Of a stretch of 64,000 nucleotides of DNA, positions 20,534 through 33,125 are shown piece after piece. The translations under genes and the position numbers were made by a program. The stretch is from contig NC_133012.1 of NCBI RefSeq assembly GCF_048564905.1, positions 19,377,646 through 19,441,645 of the forward strand, read 5' to 3'. Position 1 is the stretch's first letter. Every line of letters starts with the position of its first letter. The notes beneath the pieces are model-generated. The model worked only from the letters and a program-made list of their open reading frames with translations. It ran no database searches and was not told the origin of the DNA. The stretch is from Vicugna pacos. Taxonomy: Eukaryota; Chordata; Mammalia; Artiodactyla; Camelidae.

Positions 20534-20906
20534 AGATCTTAGCAGCCAAACTGAAAGGTATATATATACTGAATACAGAGGAATTTCATTAGGAAAAAGG
20601 TAAAGAAACACCTTTGAGTAGCCTACCTTGATTACTGTCAAGTTCACAGCCAGCTTTATATTTTAAAGGCTTTGGGTTTGAAATTAGGTCAACTGCATGC
20701 AGCTTTGCTGAAAAATGAATAATTACCTTTGATGCCATGTATGAGAAAAGCCTTCAGTATCTGTTGCCTGTCATATTTAAGAAAAATTACTGTTTCTACT
20801 CTCTGTATCTGATTTTAAAAGGAAAAATATTCATACCTAGCTTTTAGGTAATTGACTTTGAATTCTTACAAGCAAAGGTCATTGTGTTTTTCTTGAATAG
20901 ACATCT

Positions 20907-20912
20907 AATAAA
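20907..20912 (+). terminator. SORBS2: Polyadenylation signal, distal candidate
   Basis: AATAAA in ACATCTAATAAATTTTGCTT, about 2.05 kb after the stop. It is followed within about 25-40 nt by T-rich sequence (CAGTTTTTCTTCTTGACATT), which fits a cleavage/GU-U-rich arrangement. It is my preferred gene end. Confidence 0.5.
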
Positions 20913-22084
20913 TTTTGCTTGGAAATATACTTCAGTTTTTCTTCTTGACATTTATCCTTACGTGAGTTGTGTGTTTTATCCCAATCTGTCAGATAAAGCT
21001 CAGAGAAAGTGTGTTTGCTCTGTGTTCTCTTGACGCACAAATGGAGAAGAAATGCACTTGCATCAGAGAAAAATATTTTTTAAACCCACCACCAAAACTC
21101 ATTGGCTAAAAATTGTTTCTCCACTAAAAACAACACATTTAAAACTGTTTCTGCCTCAAAAGTAGCTATTTTCTTAAGGGAGAGTTAATTACAAGTTAAT
21201 ACAAAATCTGTGATGGAAACTGGATTCAGAATCTGGCATCTATCTACCAAGCTTGTACTCTTTCTTCTAAACCAGCCAAGCTTGGTGCTAAACACTTTTG
21301 ATCAGACTGTGCACTTCAAGTTAAACAGCTACATCCACCTACCTCCTTCCCTCTCCACCATTCTCACAAATTCTGCCCACATGAATAGCCAGTCACTCAT
21401 AACAGCATCTTGCTGTGAACAAGAGGACAATAAAGAGGGATATGTTCAGTCCAGCGCAACGGTGTTTCCCTGAGGAAAGCTAATCTTGCTTTCTAAAAGT
21501 ACACAGTAACCAGTGAGGATATAATTTCAATTATCGACATGTCTTAACTGAGCATGAGTCTGCCCATGAGCTGTGATTCATTAAGGTCCTAGAGGCTGCT
21601 GCCTGTGAGTCACATCGGCAGCTGGTGGTGCTCTGGGAAATGCTTGGTATTGTTGAGCCATCTGGAGACAGGCAGGACCAGCATGCTCTAAGGACATGGT
21701 GTGCCTTCTGGACATCTTTTCTTATACAAAGCCCCAGGACACTCTAGCCATTCTCTGCTGGATGACACACTAAGTGACTGGGAACCTTAGCTCACTGCTA
21801 AATTCAGCCCCTCCGTGGCTCAGGAAAGTTCCATCTGAGCTCACGCACGTACATATATCTTGACCCAAAAAACTTTCAGTACAAGACAGAAATCTGCCTA
21901 GCAAATCTTCACCTGTTCCTTTGGGGTTTCTTGTTTCATCCTTTTCCTTAAAATACGGTGGATGACTCAGTTGTCTCAGTGTCTTCCAAAAATAAGTGCC
22001 ATTTCAAACAAAACTCTTGTTCCCATTAACAACACCAGTGGATGAGTGTCAAAGCTTGCCCTGATAATACAGAAAGCTCGAGAA

Positions 22085-22370
22085 TGATTTTTTAAGCATT
22101 TTTTTTCTTTTTTAATTACACAAGCAACAGACGTGTATTGTAGGAAAAATTAGAGAACATAAATGAGCAAAAAGGAGCAACATGGAATCACTTAGAGTCC
22201 CATTTAGGGTAAAGATTACAGGTAGGAACACATCCCTCCAGAGTGTTTTCCTGCACATGTGTATTAGAGTATGTGTGTGTGTGTGTGTGGGTGTGTGTGT
22301 GTAGCATGTGAACAAAAGTGGAATCATACTGAACATACTGTTTTACAATCTACACTTAACATTGGACTCT
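22085..22370 (-). repeat. LINE-1 fragment (old L1M/HAL1 type) with TG microsatellite
   Basis: AATTACACAAGCAACAGACG at one end and ACAAAAGTGGAATCATACTG then AACATACTGTTTTACAATCT at the other are words of old L1 3' sequence read in antisense. A (TG)n run at 22271-22303 interrupts it. Confidence 0.5.
22271..22303 (+). repeat. (TG)n microsatellite
   Basis: An imperfect run of about 16 TG units with one GG interruption. Confidence 0.9.
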
Positions 22371-23292
22371 GAAATAAAGTGAATAAATCATGTTTCAAGT
22401 CCATTCAACATTACCAAGGTTAAAAAAAAAAGAGTAAGAAAAAGTCAGAGTCAATCACTAGGATTCATGAAAATGCAATTAATTCAAGGCCAAGAGGCAA
22501 GAACTACAGAATTACCGCTAGGCTAGGAAATCTGTTGCAATCTGAGGGATTGGTAGAGGAAGGAAGGAAAAGATAAAAAGAGAGAGAAGAAAATAATATG
22601 TATTATCTTCCTACCAGAAGCCATCACGTGCATTAGGAATTTCATAAAAGACCTTTTTAATCCAGAGTTAAAGAGCTGAAAGCCACAGTCCTTATGGTCT
22701 CTATATTCGGCCCTATGGCTGGCAAATCCAGATCCTTTGGCAGAAAGCAGTCCCTTCTTCCAAATTCTGGAGGTTGGAAGAGAATGCACAGGAGAAGGAG
22801 TAAAAGCATAGGTGAAGTTGAACAAGTGCTTCCAGACAAACATGAATCAGTGGGAAATCTCCCTGGGCAAAACAGGGCATCTACAAAACCATCTGAGCCT
22901 AATACTCAAGCCAACCCCGGGCAGAGAGGCTGGCCTCTCCCACGTGGAGTCAAAGGCTGGGCGTGGGAGGGCAGATGAGTTCAGTTATCAGTAACCTGAT
23001 CGGAGGTCCCATGGATGGTAAGGAGAGACTTTACCTCCTCCCAGAAGACGTGCAGCCCATGGGGAGCTCGGGACAAGACCAGCCTGGGATCTGAGTAAGA
23101 ACATCGACAATGCCACCTCCTCAGGCTTACGCTGGAGCACCCAGCTGTGCCCCTCTAACCATCCCCACCGCCTGCAGTATGAGTCACACCTACGTTCCTG
23201 GTGAATAAAAGGAGTGGAATATACTCATTTCCAGTCAACATCTTTAGTAACGGTGACCACGTTTAAAAATAAACCCAGGAGCTTAGTCCTTG

Positions 23293-23475
23293 TTGAGGGC
23301 TGAATTGTATCTCCCGAAATCCATGTGGAAGTCCTAATCCCAAGTATCTCAGAATGTGACTGTATTTGGAGATGGGGTCTTAAAGAGGTAATTAAGGTAA
23401 AACAAGATCAGACAGGTGGGTTTTAATCCAGTAGGACTCGTATCCTTAAATGGAGGGGAGATCAGCACACTAATT
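23293..23475 (+). mobile_element. MaLR (MLT1-like) LTR fragment, fossil
   Basis: GGGCTGAATTGTATCTCCCG, then AATGTGACTGTATTTGGAGA and TAAAGAGGTAATTAAGGTAA match the 5' half of an MLT1-type LTR (ERVL-MaLR) in sense orientation. The 3' half is missing. It is ancient and incomplete, with no internal genes nearby. Confidence 0.65.
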
Positions 23476-24764
23476 CAACATTTTGCTGAATCTTTAGAAG
23501 ATAAGACTAAGCACTGAAGAAGAGCTATCTCCTTTTGACAAATTTGTTGAACTCATCCTGGGGGCTGAAGCTCTCTGTACAGGGTCTATTGAGAAGCTAT
23601 TCAAAGAATTTTATGTCTCCACAGGCTCCAGGGATTTCTGGATTATTCTCATTAACCCTCCAAAATTCTGAGTTCCCAAGTTTTTCAACAGCTGCTTGCA
23701 TGATGGCTATACCCTCAGTGAGAGACACAGCACATTTCTAAATTATAACTGCACAACTTAGAAAGGTTGAGCAGAGAAGGCAAAAAGGAAACAGCAAACA
23801 GATACCTGTATCTCTTCAAATGATGCCTCAGGCCCTCAGACTCTTGAAATTCCACCAGGCCAGACTATTTGACCTACTTTGTTTTGCCATGCGTTCTCAA
23901 TCATCTTCCTCAAGAAGCAATCTCAAATACAAACTCAAAGGAGCCTTCAAAGGAAGGGTCACCTGCCTGCTAGTTTCTCTCCCACAAGGGACATAAGATA
24001 GCACTGAAATATTCAATCAATCCTGTTTGCCTCTGAATAAATATCTATCTATCAATTGATCAATAAGTAGATACATAGATAGACAGAGACCTGGGCTGTG
24101 TTTAAATACAAAAAGGTAGAAAATGAAATCTAATAATAATTAGAAGTTGTTGACTGGATACTCATGAAATATCTGTTTTCCCTCAGGGTGAAGTGCTGAT
24201 AAGGCCATGATGAGGTATGATTTCAAGAATTCATAGATAATACTCATCCCGGAAAAACTCCCTTGGACAAAATGGCAAGGGTTCAGTATACGTTTTTCTA
24301 AGGACTCACTCATTATTCTTTAATCATACTGAGTAAAATCGGTCTCAAAATTAGATTGACATAAACATTGATTTTACTGGGTCACTAATGCAATGCCAAC
24401 CCACAGAACTTATTTTTTACTGCGATTGCTCAAAGAAACTAACCTGTATCTGAGCCAGGTTCCCTGGGTTTTTCTGCAGATGAGCTTTGATACAAGGAAT
24501 AGGGTATCAAGACCAAACATTCAAGGCCCTCTGGCTTGAAGAGTCCTGACTAAATGCTGCCAACGTCTCAGCTAAGTACCCTGGGGGCTGGAGACTCAGA
24601 GTTTTGACACAGCAAGACATGACTTTGGTCATTCCACTGAGCTCATGTCAGTGACCCAGTATCAATAGAGGATGTTTAATTCAAAAGAAAACATACACAT
24701 AGACATCACGCTTTTCAGAACCTGTGTATGTCACAATAAACCAGACTGGGGACATGAGATTTGC

Positions 24765-25640
24765 TTACTTTCTTAAAAACGTACTGAAGCAGAGTTGACA
24801 TACAATATTATGCTTACTTCAGGTGTACAACATAGTGATCCGACAAGCAAATGCATTATAAAATGATCACCACAACAAGCCTAGTCACTATCTGTCACCG
24901 TACAAAATTATTACAGTGCTATTGACTGTATTCCTTCTGCTGCATATTACATCCCCATGACTTATTATATAACTGAAAGTTTGTACCTCTTGATCCCTTT
25001 TACATATTTTATCCAGCCCCCTCCCCTTTTCCCCTTTGGCAACCACCTACTTATTCTCTGTATCTATAAGTGTGTTTCTGTTTTTTGTTTGTTCATTTGT
25101 TTTGCTTTTTAGATTCCACATGTAAGTGAGATCAGGTGGTACTTGTCTTTCTCTCTCTGACTTATTTTACTTTGCATAAGACGCTCTAGGTCCATCCGTA
25201 TTGTCGCAAATGGCAAACTTTCATTGTTTTCCATGGCTGAGTAATATTCCATTGTAGATAGATACCACATCTTCTTTAACGATTTGTCCATTCATGAACA
25301 CTTAGGCTGCTTCCATGTCTTGGCAATTGTAAAACGTGCTGCAGTTAACATGGGCGGGGGGTGCACATAGCTTTTCAAATTAGGGTTGTTTTATCAGGTA
25401 AGCACCCGGCAGTGGAATTGCTGGATCATATGGTAGTTCTATTGTAAATTTTTGAGGAACTTCCGTATTGTTTTCCATTGTGGCCGCACCAATTTATATT
25501 CCCACCAACAGTGCACAAGGGCGAGGTGGTATCTCACTGTGGTTTTGGTTTGCATTTCCCTGATGATTAGTGACGTTGAGTATCTTTTCATACGTCTGCT
25601 TGGCATCTGTAGGCTTACATTTTTAGTAAGAATACCCCCT
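24765..25640 (-). repeat. LINE-1, 3' end including ORF2 C-terminal part
   Basis: Antisense L1. The - strand at 25109-25291 encodes MDKSLKKMWYLSTMEYYSAM and, further on, QREKDKYHLISLTCGI, which is the C-terminal region of L1 ORF2. The + strand shows TGGCTGAGTAATATTCCATT and CCACCAACAGTGCACAAGGG, and the 3'UTR lies at 24770-25080. It is 5'-truncated and not active. Confidence 0.85.
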
Positions 25641-27779
25641 TCAAAGGTTTTCCTGTACAACCTACCCAGTTGTTAGGTAGCTTATTAGAGTTGTTGATAG
25701 CATAGGGTTCTGTCTAGAATTACTGGCATTTTCTTCCTAACCCTTCAGCTAAGAAAGATAGTTACTGGCAGACACAAATGAGTTGGAACTAGCAAGCTGA
25801 TCTTTGACCTATTCCCTAGGAAAAACACTGGTACTGTTTGTTCAAGAATTTATAATGAGGCCTCTAATGTATCGTCTTCCGTCCCTCTCTGCCTTACTCC
25901 CTTTCTCTCCTTCGCTCTTTTAGTGGGGGAATCTCAAAATGCCTATGAACTCTGAGCTAGTGCCGCCTAGTCCTCCCACCCACCTAACACCCCTCAACAA
26001 GCACAGCTATGCCTTTGGTCAGCTGTCAGACGATATGACAACAAGCTTAGCAGACATCTGCCCATGGATTAACAGGCCTGGTATTTCTTTCACCATCAAA
26101 GATAAATTGCTAGACAGCTGTACTGAAAATCACGGCATACTTCTCAGCACTGATGATGCAGAGAGGAGATGACCTATTTCCTAAACGGGGTCGTGAATCA
26201 TCTTTCGACCTCAGGAGTTCTGTTTCCCTGCAAGAAAAGGTTTAAAGACACAACAAGGATGACGGTGTAAACTTCAAATCCAAATGTGGCCAAGCCTCCC
26301 TCTTGACTATAGTGTAAGTGCTGATAATGACATATTATTTAAGGATCGTTCTGGAATTCAGAATTTACGAAAAGTGTAATAGAGTGAATGTCTTGCTTTG
26401 CCAACATGAATACTGTAAAATGGTATGAAAAGTATATTTCTCAAATTCAGACTCACTTAGGTTTCTAAAGAAGTGGCCCTGAACTGGTGACAACTTCAGT
26501 TAGCTTGTAAATGGATACAATTTTTTAAAAAACCATGTAGTATTTATCAAGGAGTAAATGAGATCAAGTATACAAAGAGAATCTAACACATAGTTGGCAC
26601 AAAATAAAGGCTAGTACCCTGTCCTTTTTTTCCTTTTGAATTTGCCGTTTTGGTTGATTCTATTTAGCGTCAAAGATTTGGATTTCACTGTAGATAGTCC
26701 TTCCGACTGCACTGCCAAGTTTTAGAGTCTAAATATTTGAAGCAAACAGTCAGAATACATCATTTTTAAAAATAATCTTAAACTAGTAAGATTTTTAAAG
26801 CAGATATCGTGTAAAACAAGTATTGTAATTTTTCATAGGAAGCTAACTGTTCTTAAGGAGGAAGTGACATAAAAACAGAGTGAGAATCTAGAAACAGAAA
26901 AAGAACAGAGCAGAAAATCTGGATAAAGTAAGACCAGCCATGAGCTATATTGACGGCTCCAACACAGAGATCTGGTCTACCTGCAGAAACCCTAGTGGGG
27001 CCTGATGTTGATGGATATACAACCAGACTAGACGTCTAGAGTGGCTTTATGGAGCCCTGAGTTCTGTTCTCATGTGATCTGTGATCCTGTAAGTTACTGG
27101 AAGGGCCAAGACGTCAATATTCTCATTGGTAAAATGAAGAAAATCAACTGAATAATCAAATTTCTAAACTGTCCATGAAACCTTTATGGGAAATTCCTCA
27201 GAAAAATGCTCACAGACTGAGTGGCAACCGGATATGGATCTCACAGAAATGGAAGTTCATTAACACTGGTTCTGAGGCCAGAAATCCTGCCTTGGGGTGC
27301 GAACGGGAATTAATGACTCAAGGCCAGACTGTGAGCTCAGTCTCCTACGTGGGCAGGTCCAGTAAGAGTACAGCACAAAACAGAAGACACTAAGAGATGG
27401 TATCTTTTTTTTAAGGTAAAGACAAAATAAACATGGAACTACCAATCACATAAATAATTATACGACCCCAGGAATCAAAAATACAATGTTATAATGTTTT
27501 ATCTAGCAAATTGGCAACCATGCAAAAGTTCATTTCCATGTCATGTTTGTGGAAATGTGAACTGAATAAATTTTTCAATGACAATCTGACAATTCATAAG
27601 AAAAACTTTAAAGTACTATGTAGCCATTGCTAGCAACAACATCATTTCTCTGTATGTATTCTACATATATACTTCTAACATATCTTTACGTGTTATTTCT
27701 ATAGATTTATTCTATATACATTTATTCACCAAAAATAGTTATGAGTGCTTTCAAATTTTTAGCTACAAGTATGTACTGT

Positions 27780-28290
27780 CATGTTACTTCTGATATTAAA
27801 TAATTATGAAGAACCTAAATACCTAACAATAAGGGAATTGTTAAATAAATTGAGGCACTTTTTTACTATGGAATACCACGTAATCATTTAAAAAAGACTC
27901 ATGGAACAGTATGTGACAATGTAAAAACATGTTCAACAAAACACTGTTAAGTGAAGAAAAGCTACAGAATGATGTGATCCCATTTTTCTCAAGAAGAATG
28001 TTTATTTTTACATATGTACCTAGAAAACAGGAGTGGGGGGAGGTGTGTGTGTACCTAAAACAAATGTACTAGGTTGGCCCTATGAAATCACAATTTCATA
28101 AGTCAGAAACAGTCAAGTATCAGTCACTTCATAGGGTTCCACCTAATACATCAATGCATATATACTGAAATAAAGCTAGAAAAATATTCACAAAAACGCT
28201 GACTTTGGGCATGTCTTCAGTGATTATGGATACCTTTATGTTTCAAACTTTTTATAATTAAGATGTACGTCTTTTGATATAAGAAAAAAG
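27780..28290 (+). repeat. LINE-1 fragment (old L1M type)
   Basis: GGGAATTGTTAAATAAATTG, then ATGGAATACCACGTAATCAT, GTTAAGTGAAGAAAAGCTAC and GATGTGATCCCATTTTTCTC are in the order found near the 3' end of old L1 ORF2/3'UTR. It is diverged, and its left edge may extend towards 27470. Confidence 0.6.
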
Positions 28291-28384
28291 TTGTAATGAG
28301 GTCAAATATTTAATCTGTATACAAGTTAAAAAAGCCTAAACTATGTAATTTCTTAACTATTCTGGCTTTCAAACTGCCACCTTC

Positions 28385-28462
28385 TGGTTAACAGAAATAT
28401 ATAAATATATACATAATTTAGGTATGCATATATTTATGATATATATTTATATATATGTAAAA
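28385..28462. repeat. AT-rich low-complexity tract
   Basis: Alternating ATATAT/ATAAAT sequence ending in TTATATATATG. Confidence 0.8.
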
Positions 28463-30964
28463 TTAATCAGATGTCTAATCCTGTTTCAGTGCAATCTGTT
28501 CCAAAGATTTAAGCACTCCTATTAGGGAAGAACCACTTATCAGGATAAAAACGCGTGGTCCTTCAGAATAGCCTCCAGTCCTAGGCTTCCCTCCCAGAAT
28601 TGTTCCCAGATGAGTGGGAGGAAGGAGAGTTTAACATCCTCATGTTGGTGGGAAAGATCTGGGGTTTTCAGCAGAATGTCCTCTGCCTCTTCTCGTCTCC
28701 AGGGCTGTGTGTACCTTGTCCCCTGGTGTCTCCTGGCCTTCAGGGCTGAAATCTGAGGATGGTGCAGCTGGTGATCTGTTCTCCCTTGGCTTGGTCAGAT
28801 GATCACTTCCTGGCTGACTGAGCCCCGGGTTTGCTTCCGCAGGCTGGAGACTCCCCAGCACCCGCCACGGCCACACCCAGCCCCTGCCGCGGGGTCGCCT
28901 CACCTTGCCAGGGTGTGCGCCGCTGCGGAGTCTTTGCTTCTCAATCCTGCACCCCCGTCGGATAAAGAATGAAGGTAGCCTGGAAAAGCTAAACCCCAGG
29001 GCTCCCTTTCCACCTGACCTCACCGCCTGGCCCGGCTCACTTTGACGTGTCTGAGGTCTGACTGCTCTTGAAGATAATTCACCTTCAAGCACAGGCCTCC
29101 AGAAAAGAAATCAAGAGACACCACACTCTCTTCCTTCTTCCTCTTCTTCTACATCTTTCCATCATTTTCCAGGACAGAATATGGCCAGGCTTTTCTTTGA
29201 CTTTTACCCGGCCCCTCCCCACCACTCCAGCTAAGCACGCAGGGGTCTCTTCTCTGGACTTTGAAAAGACTCTCTGAACAGAGGCCTCTAGGCTCAGTTA
29301 TTAATTTGATAAAGGGAAGTAGAAAGTCCTTCTCAAGAAATAGCTTACAAGACAATAGTTTATATCAGCCTGTGTTTCAATCATGTATTGTTAATATTGA
29401 ATATTACTTTGGTCTTTCTTTAGGCATTTCTCCTACAAAAATTATATTTAAATGCATGCTGACGGCAGAAGAGGCAAAGGTTTTGACTCAAGAAAGCAAA
29501 AAGAAAATTAAGTATTTTAAAACTTTATCTCCATTATAAAATTATTTAAGAAAAGAGTCAGCCTAAGTAAATACCTACACAAAACAGGGAGACCCAGGAA
29601 AGGGTGAACTGAGACTAGGAGGGAAACTTAATGAAGAGAATCAAGAGAAACCAGTGCAAAATTCAGAGAAAATCTGAGAGATACAAACTAAAATGTCCCA
29701 TGTATTTGTCATCTGATACTTCTCTACACACTCAAGTTGCTTCAGAGAGAAATAAGTATGCTACCACAGTCTTCCTGCTATGGGCATAAAACTTTCTGCC
29801 CAAGATAAATAATCAAGACACCAATGTGCATAGTTTATTTCTCTACCATCCTGTTCCAGAAAGGATGCCAAGCAGCTGACAGGGAGAACTCTCACTCTAC
29901 TGGAAAAATGAATGAAATATGATGAAGGAGCTTCAGAAAAGTTTCTTCTTTTTAGAAGCATTTAAAAACGTAAACTCTCTAGTTCACACAGAAAAAGTAG
30001 AATTATGAAAAGAACAAAATGTTGGAAATGATACAGCTTTGTAAAGAAGATAAACTGAAGTATGGAAGAAAATGATGATTTAATCAGAGAAGGTGCCGTG
30101 AGAGAGTGTGTGGGAAGTGACCGGGGCAGCACGAAGCTTAGGAAGATGACTCTGGAGGCTTCCAAGGGAGCAGGATGGAAGCCAAAGAGCCAGCAGCATC
30201 CTGGTCCAGGTAGGGGAAAAGGATAGTCTAAATTAAGGCAGCAGCAGTGGAATACACGTGAGAGGGGCTACAAAAATAAAACAAGCAAGACTCAACCAAT
30301 GAGTGGACTAGGGACTGAAGGAAATGGTGGGGTCCATGAAGACTATGAGGCTCCAAGCCAAGCCAACTGCAGGAATGATAAAAACATGAGAAATGGAAAT
30401 GGCCCACTTTCCATCTTGCTCTTAAAACAGAATGATGGTAATTTATTTTCCACATAGAAGTTTTCTGCTGAAACAATATCAATAGACTTAAAAGTAAAGA
30501 AGGAAAATTTTAAAAATTCAAAAATTTGTTCTGATTCAGTGTATTTAGCGGCAGTAAGAAACACTCTGATTTAGAACATGTTTGTCATTTCTTATCTTCA
30601 AAGGCTAAAAGAAATCAAAAAGACCACTGACTTAACCGAAAGTATTTGAATTTACCAGTGTCATCTCACATTGAGTTTATACAGCCTGTGGATTGCTTTA
30701 TTTCTGCATAGTTATTTAAGTACTTTTTGCTTCAAGTGGTAGTTGAGTTGAATTCTGATGACCAGCTGAGTGTTTCTTGAAGTCTATTATTTCGTAGATA
30801 TAATGTAAAGCTAATTATAGGCTGTTATCCAACAAGGTACCAGATTAGAATATTTGTATAATCAATGTTTGATTAACAATGATCAAATAGAGTGGACGTT
30901 AATAATATGCCTACTCAAACGTGTAAAAGAAAATCATAGCTTCCTTATTCCCTTTAACTGATCT

Positions 30965-31215
30965 AATCTTTTCCATTTTTTATTGAGATATAATTCACAT
31001 CCCATGCCCCTTCAAGGTGTCCACTGAGTGGTTTTTAGCATGTTCACAAAGTTGGGCACTGTCTAATCCACGTCATTTTTGTCACCCCAACAAAGAAACC
31101 TTATACCCATTAGCAGTCACTGGCCACACTCCCCTCTCCCGCCCCTGGTAACTGCTAATCTACCTCCTTTCTGTATGTATTTGTGTGTTTTAGGTGTTTC
31201 ATACCAGCTGGATCG
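30965..31215 (-). repeat. LINE-1 3'UTR fragment
   Basis: The + strand shows TTTTTATTGAGATATAATTC, GGTGTCCACTGAGTGGTTTT and CCCCTGGTAACTGCTAATCT, the antisense of an old L1 3'UTR/terminal ORF2. Confidence 0.7.
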
Positions 31216-31639
31216 TATATTATGCAGCCAACCAAACTGCCCCTATGAACTCCCACCCCATTGGGTGGCAGTAAAAATTTACTTTAGCTCAAATTTGGCA
31301 GTTAATCTCTCAGACATTTCTAGTTTAAGACAACTGAATTTGGGTAAAGACTCATTAAGCTTAAAGTATATTCGCTGACAGATTGTTTATCCCCTGCCGT
31401 CTTCCTTCCCAAGCTGATCTGGGCACAGGGGGAACATTAGGAGCCCTCCTAACAGTGATGGGGGTGGGGGGGAGCTGTCCTCCTCTGCTGGCCTCTGCGG
31501 GGTGACAGCCTGACAACACTGGGCACTGGATCCGTGCCCCTCAGGACAACTGGTCCCCACTGGACTCCTGACAGACGATGGCTTCCCTTACTGCTTGACA
31601 TCTGAGCCCGACACTGCGACCCGCCATGCAGATCACTGT

Positions 31640-32080
31640 CCATGGCAGCCTCCTCTTGCCAACTCCTGGCCTCTGCCAGTCCACATCCTCTGTGTCCACA
31701 CTGAGGGTGGGCCCGGGCCTTTCCCCCCACTGTACACCCTGCACCTGTCATAGAGTTTAGCATATAGTAAGCAATCAACAATATTTTTTGAATGAGTGAA
31801 CAAATCCTTCAAAATTCAGCTAAAATATTATCTCTTCTGTAAGCCCTTCTTTAATGCTCCCGCCCCTCCTCCCCCTCCGCTGCCTGTTCTGTGCTCTCAT
31901 AACAAGTGCGTCTTGCTGCCAGACGAGCATCTGTGGGCTGCGTTATAACTGCTGTGTGTGTATCATCTCTCACACGTTATAAATCATCTATCCCTCACTG
32001 CCCCGGTGAGGGGCTTCCCAGGGCCTCCCTCAGATCCTTGCCACGTAAAAAGTATGCTCGATAGACATTAAAAGTAATTG
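31640..32080 (+). repeat. Two adjacent L2-like LINE 3' ends
   Basis: The first ends CATATAGTAAGCAATCAACA then TTTTTTGAATGAGTGAA near 31800. A second copy-like segment starts TCCTTCAAAATTCAGCTAAA and ends AGTATGCTCGATAGACATT near 32070. Both carry the L2 trailer logic (a CAATAAATATTTGTTGAATGA-type end and a TCAGCTCAAATGTCACCTC-type start). They are old and diverged, so confidence is moderate. Confidence 0.5.
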
Positions 32081-32949
32081 AGGCCGTGTCATTTTTAATT
32101 AGCTAGATTTTTCAAAAATAATAATATGCAAATTTTATGAAATAATCGTGTGGTACAAGTGGGTATAAAATGAAAATGAGTCTCCATTTGGCCCCAAACA
32201 GTTTCATGTAGGCTCCTGTTTATGGGAATTTAGGTTGCTCCCAGTATTTTGCTTGTCAAGTTTCTTTTTAAATAAGTACTTAAAGTACTGCATGATCGTC
32301 TGAGTTAGTAACGGAGAAAATTTACACTAGAGGTTTCTAAGAGAAGAAGCACAAGAAGGAATTAGAGGCAGAGAGAATCACATTTGCAGAATCATCTCTC
32401 AGAGGATGAAAACGCAAGGAGGGGCCTTGACCACTAGAAATCTGAATTCCATCCTGAAGCCAAGGACAAATCCCGCTTAATCAGTTTTCTACTGAAATAT
32501 AAGCATCTCAGCTCTCCAACAGGATTGAAATCTCTCCGATCGGAACTCGAGTTTTTCTCCACTGATGACCTGATACCACGTGCCTACGGATGACTTCTGA
32601 CATAATTAAGACCCCAGAAAAAATAAATCCAGGCACTTCTGGGTGCAAGAAAACACAGAGATAGTGGTACTGAACTAAGAAGTTCAGATTTTGTGCTAAG
32701 TTGAAAAAAAAAACCAAATCAAATATTTTTTTTTAACTGTTCTTTTCACATCAAAATTCCATGTGTTTCCTTAGAGGAGGTTTAGGGGAAAAGGAGAGGC
32801 AAGTAAGGCATTCTCCCTACTAAATTGGTGGGAAAGATTTTGCAGGGCAGTTTCCCTAGAACCAGAAGTGCCAGCAGTCAAACTAAAAGATGGGGAACAA
32901 AGGTTGAAGCTTTGAGAAGAAAGGCGTCCCAACAGAGGCCACAGATGGC

Positions 32950-33125
32950 CGTGGTTAGGAGCATGGGTTCTGAACCAAGCGGCCTGGATTCAGGCCACAG
33001 CTCCACCATCCCCTGTGTCCCTTGGACAGGTTATGTATATGCCCTTGGTCTCCTTGTAAAATGACAACATTACAGGACCTACCGCTGGGGCGGTGGTGTG
33101 GCCTGAGTGAGTTGATACACGCTGA
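32950..33125 (-). repeat. MIR SINE
   Basis: In antisense: GGATTCAGGCCACAGCTCCA, TGTCCCTTGGACAGGTTATG and TCCTTGTAAAATGACAACAT follow the reversed MIR consensus. Confidence 0.75.

Larger units (their letters stand above)
18863..20930 (+). other. SORBS2: SORBS2 3'UTR
   Basis: Follows the stop directly and is free of recognisable repeats for about 2 kb, unlike the flanking sequence. It contains a Pumilio-type site and two AATAAA signals (20528, 20907). The right end is set by the second signal and is uncertain by a few hundred bases. The open frame at 18723-19082 overlaps the true frame out of phase and is a shadow. Confidence 0.7.

Noticed and set aside
25109-25291. 60-codon - strand frame with clear coding signature
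   Set aside because: It is the C-terminal piece of LINE-1 ORF2, part of a truncated repeat, not a host gene.
31449-31781. 110-codon - strand frame
   Set aside because: GC-rich sequence next to and within an L2-like element; no splice or domain signal.
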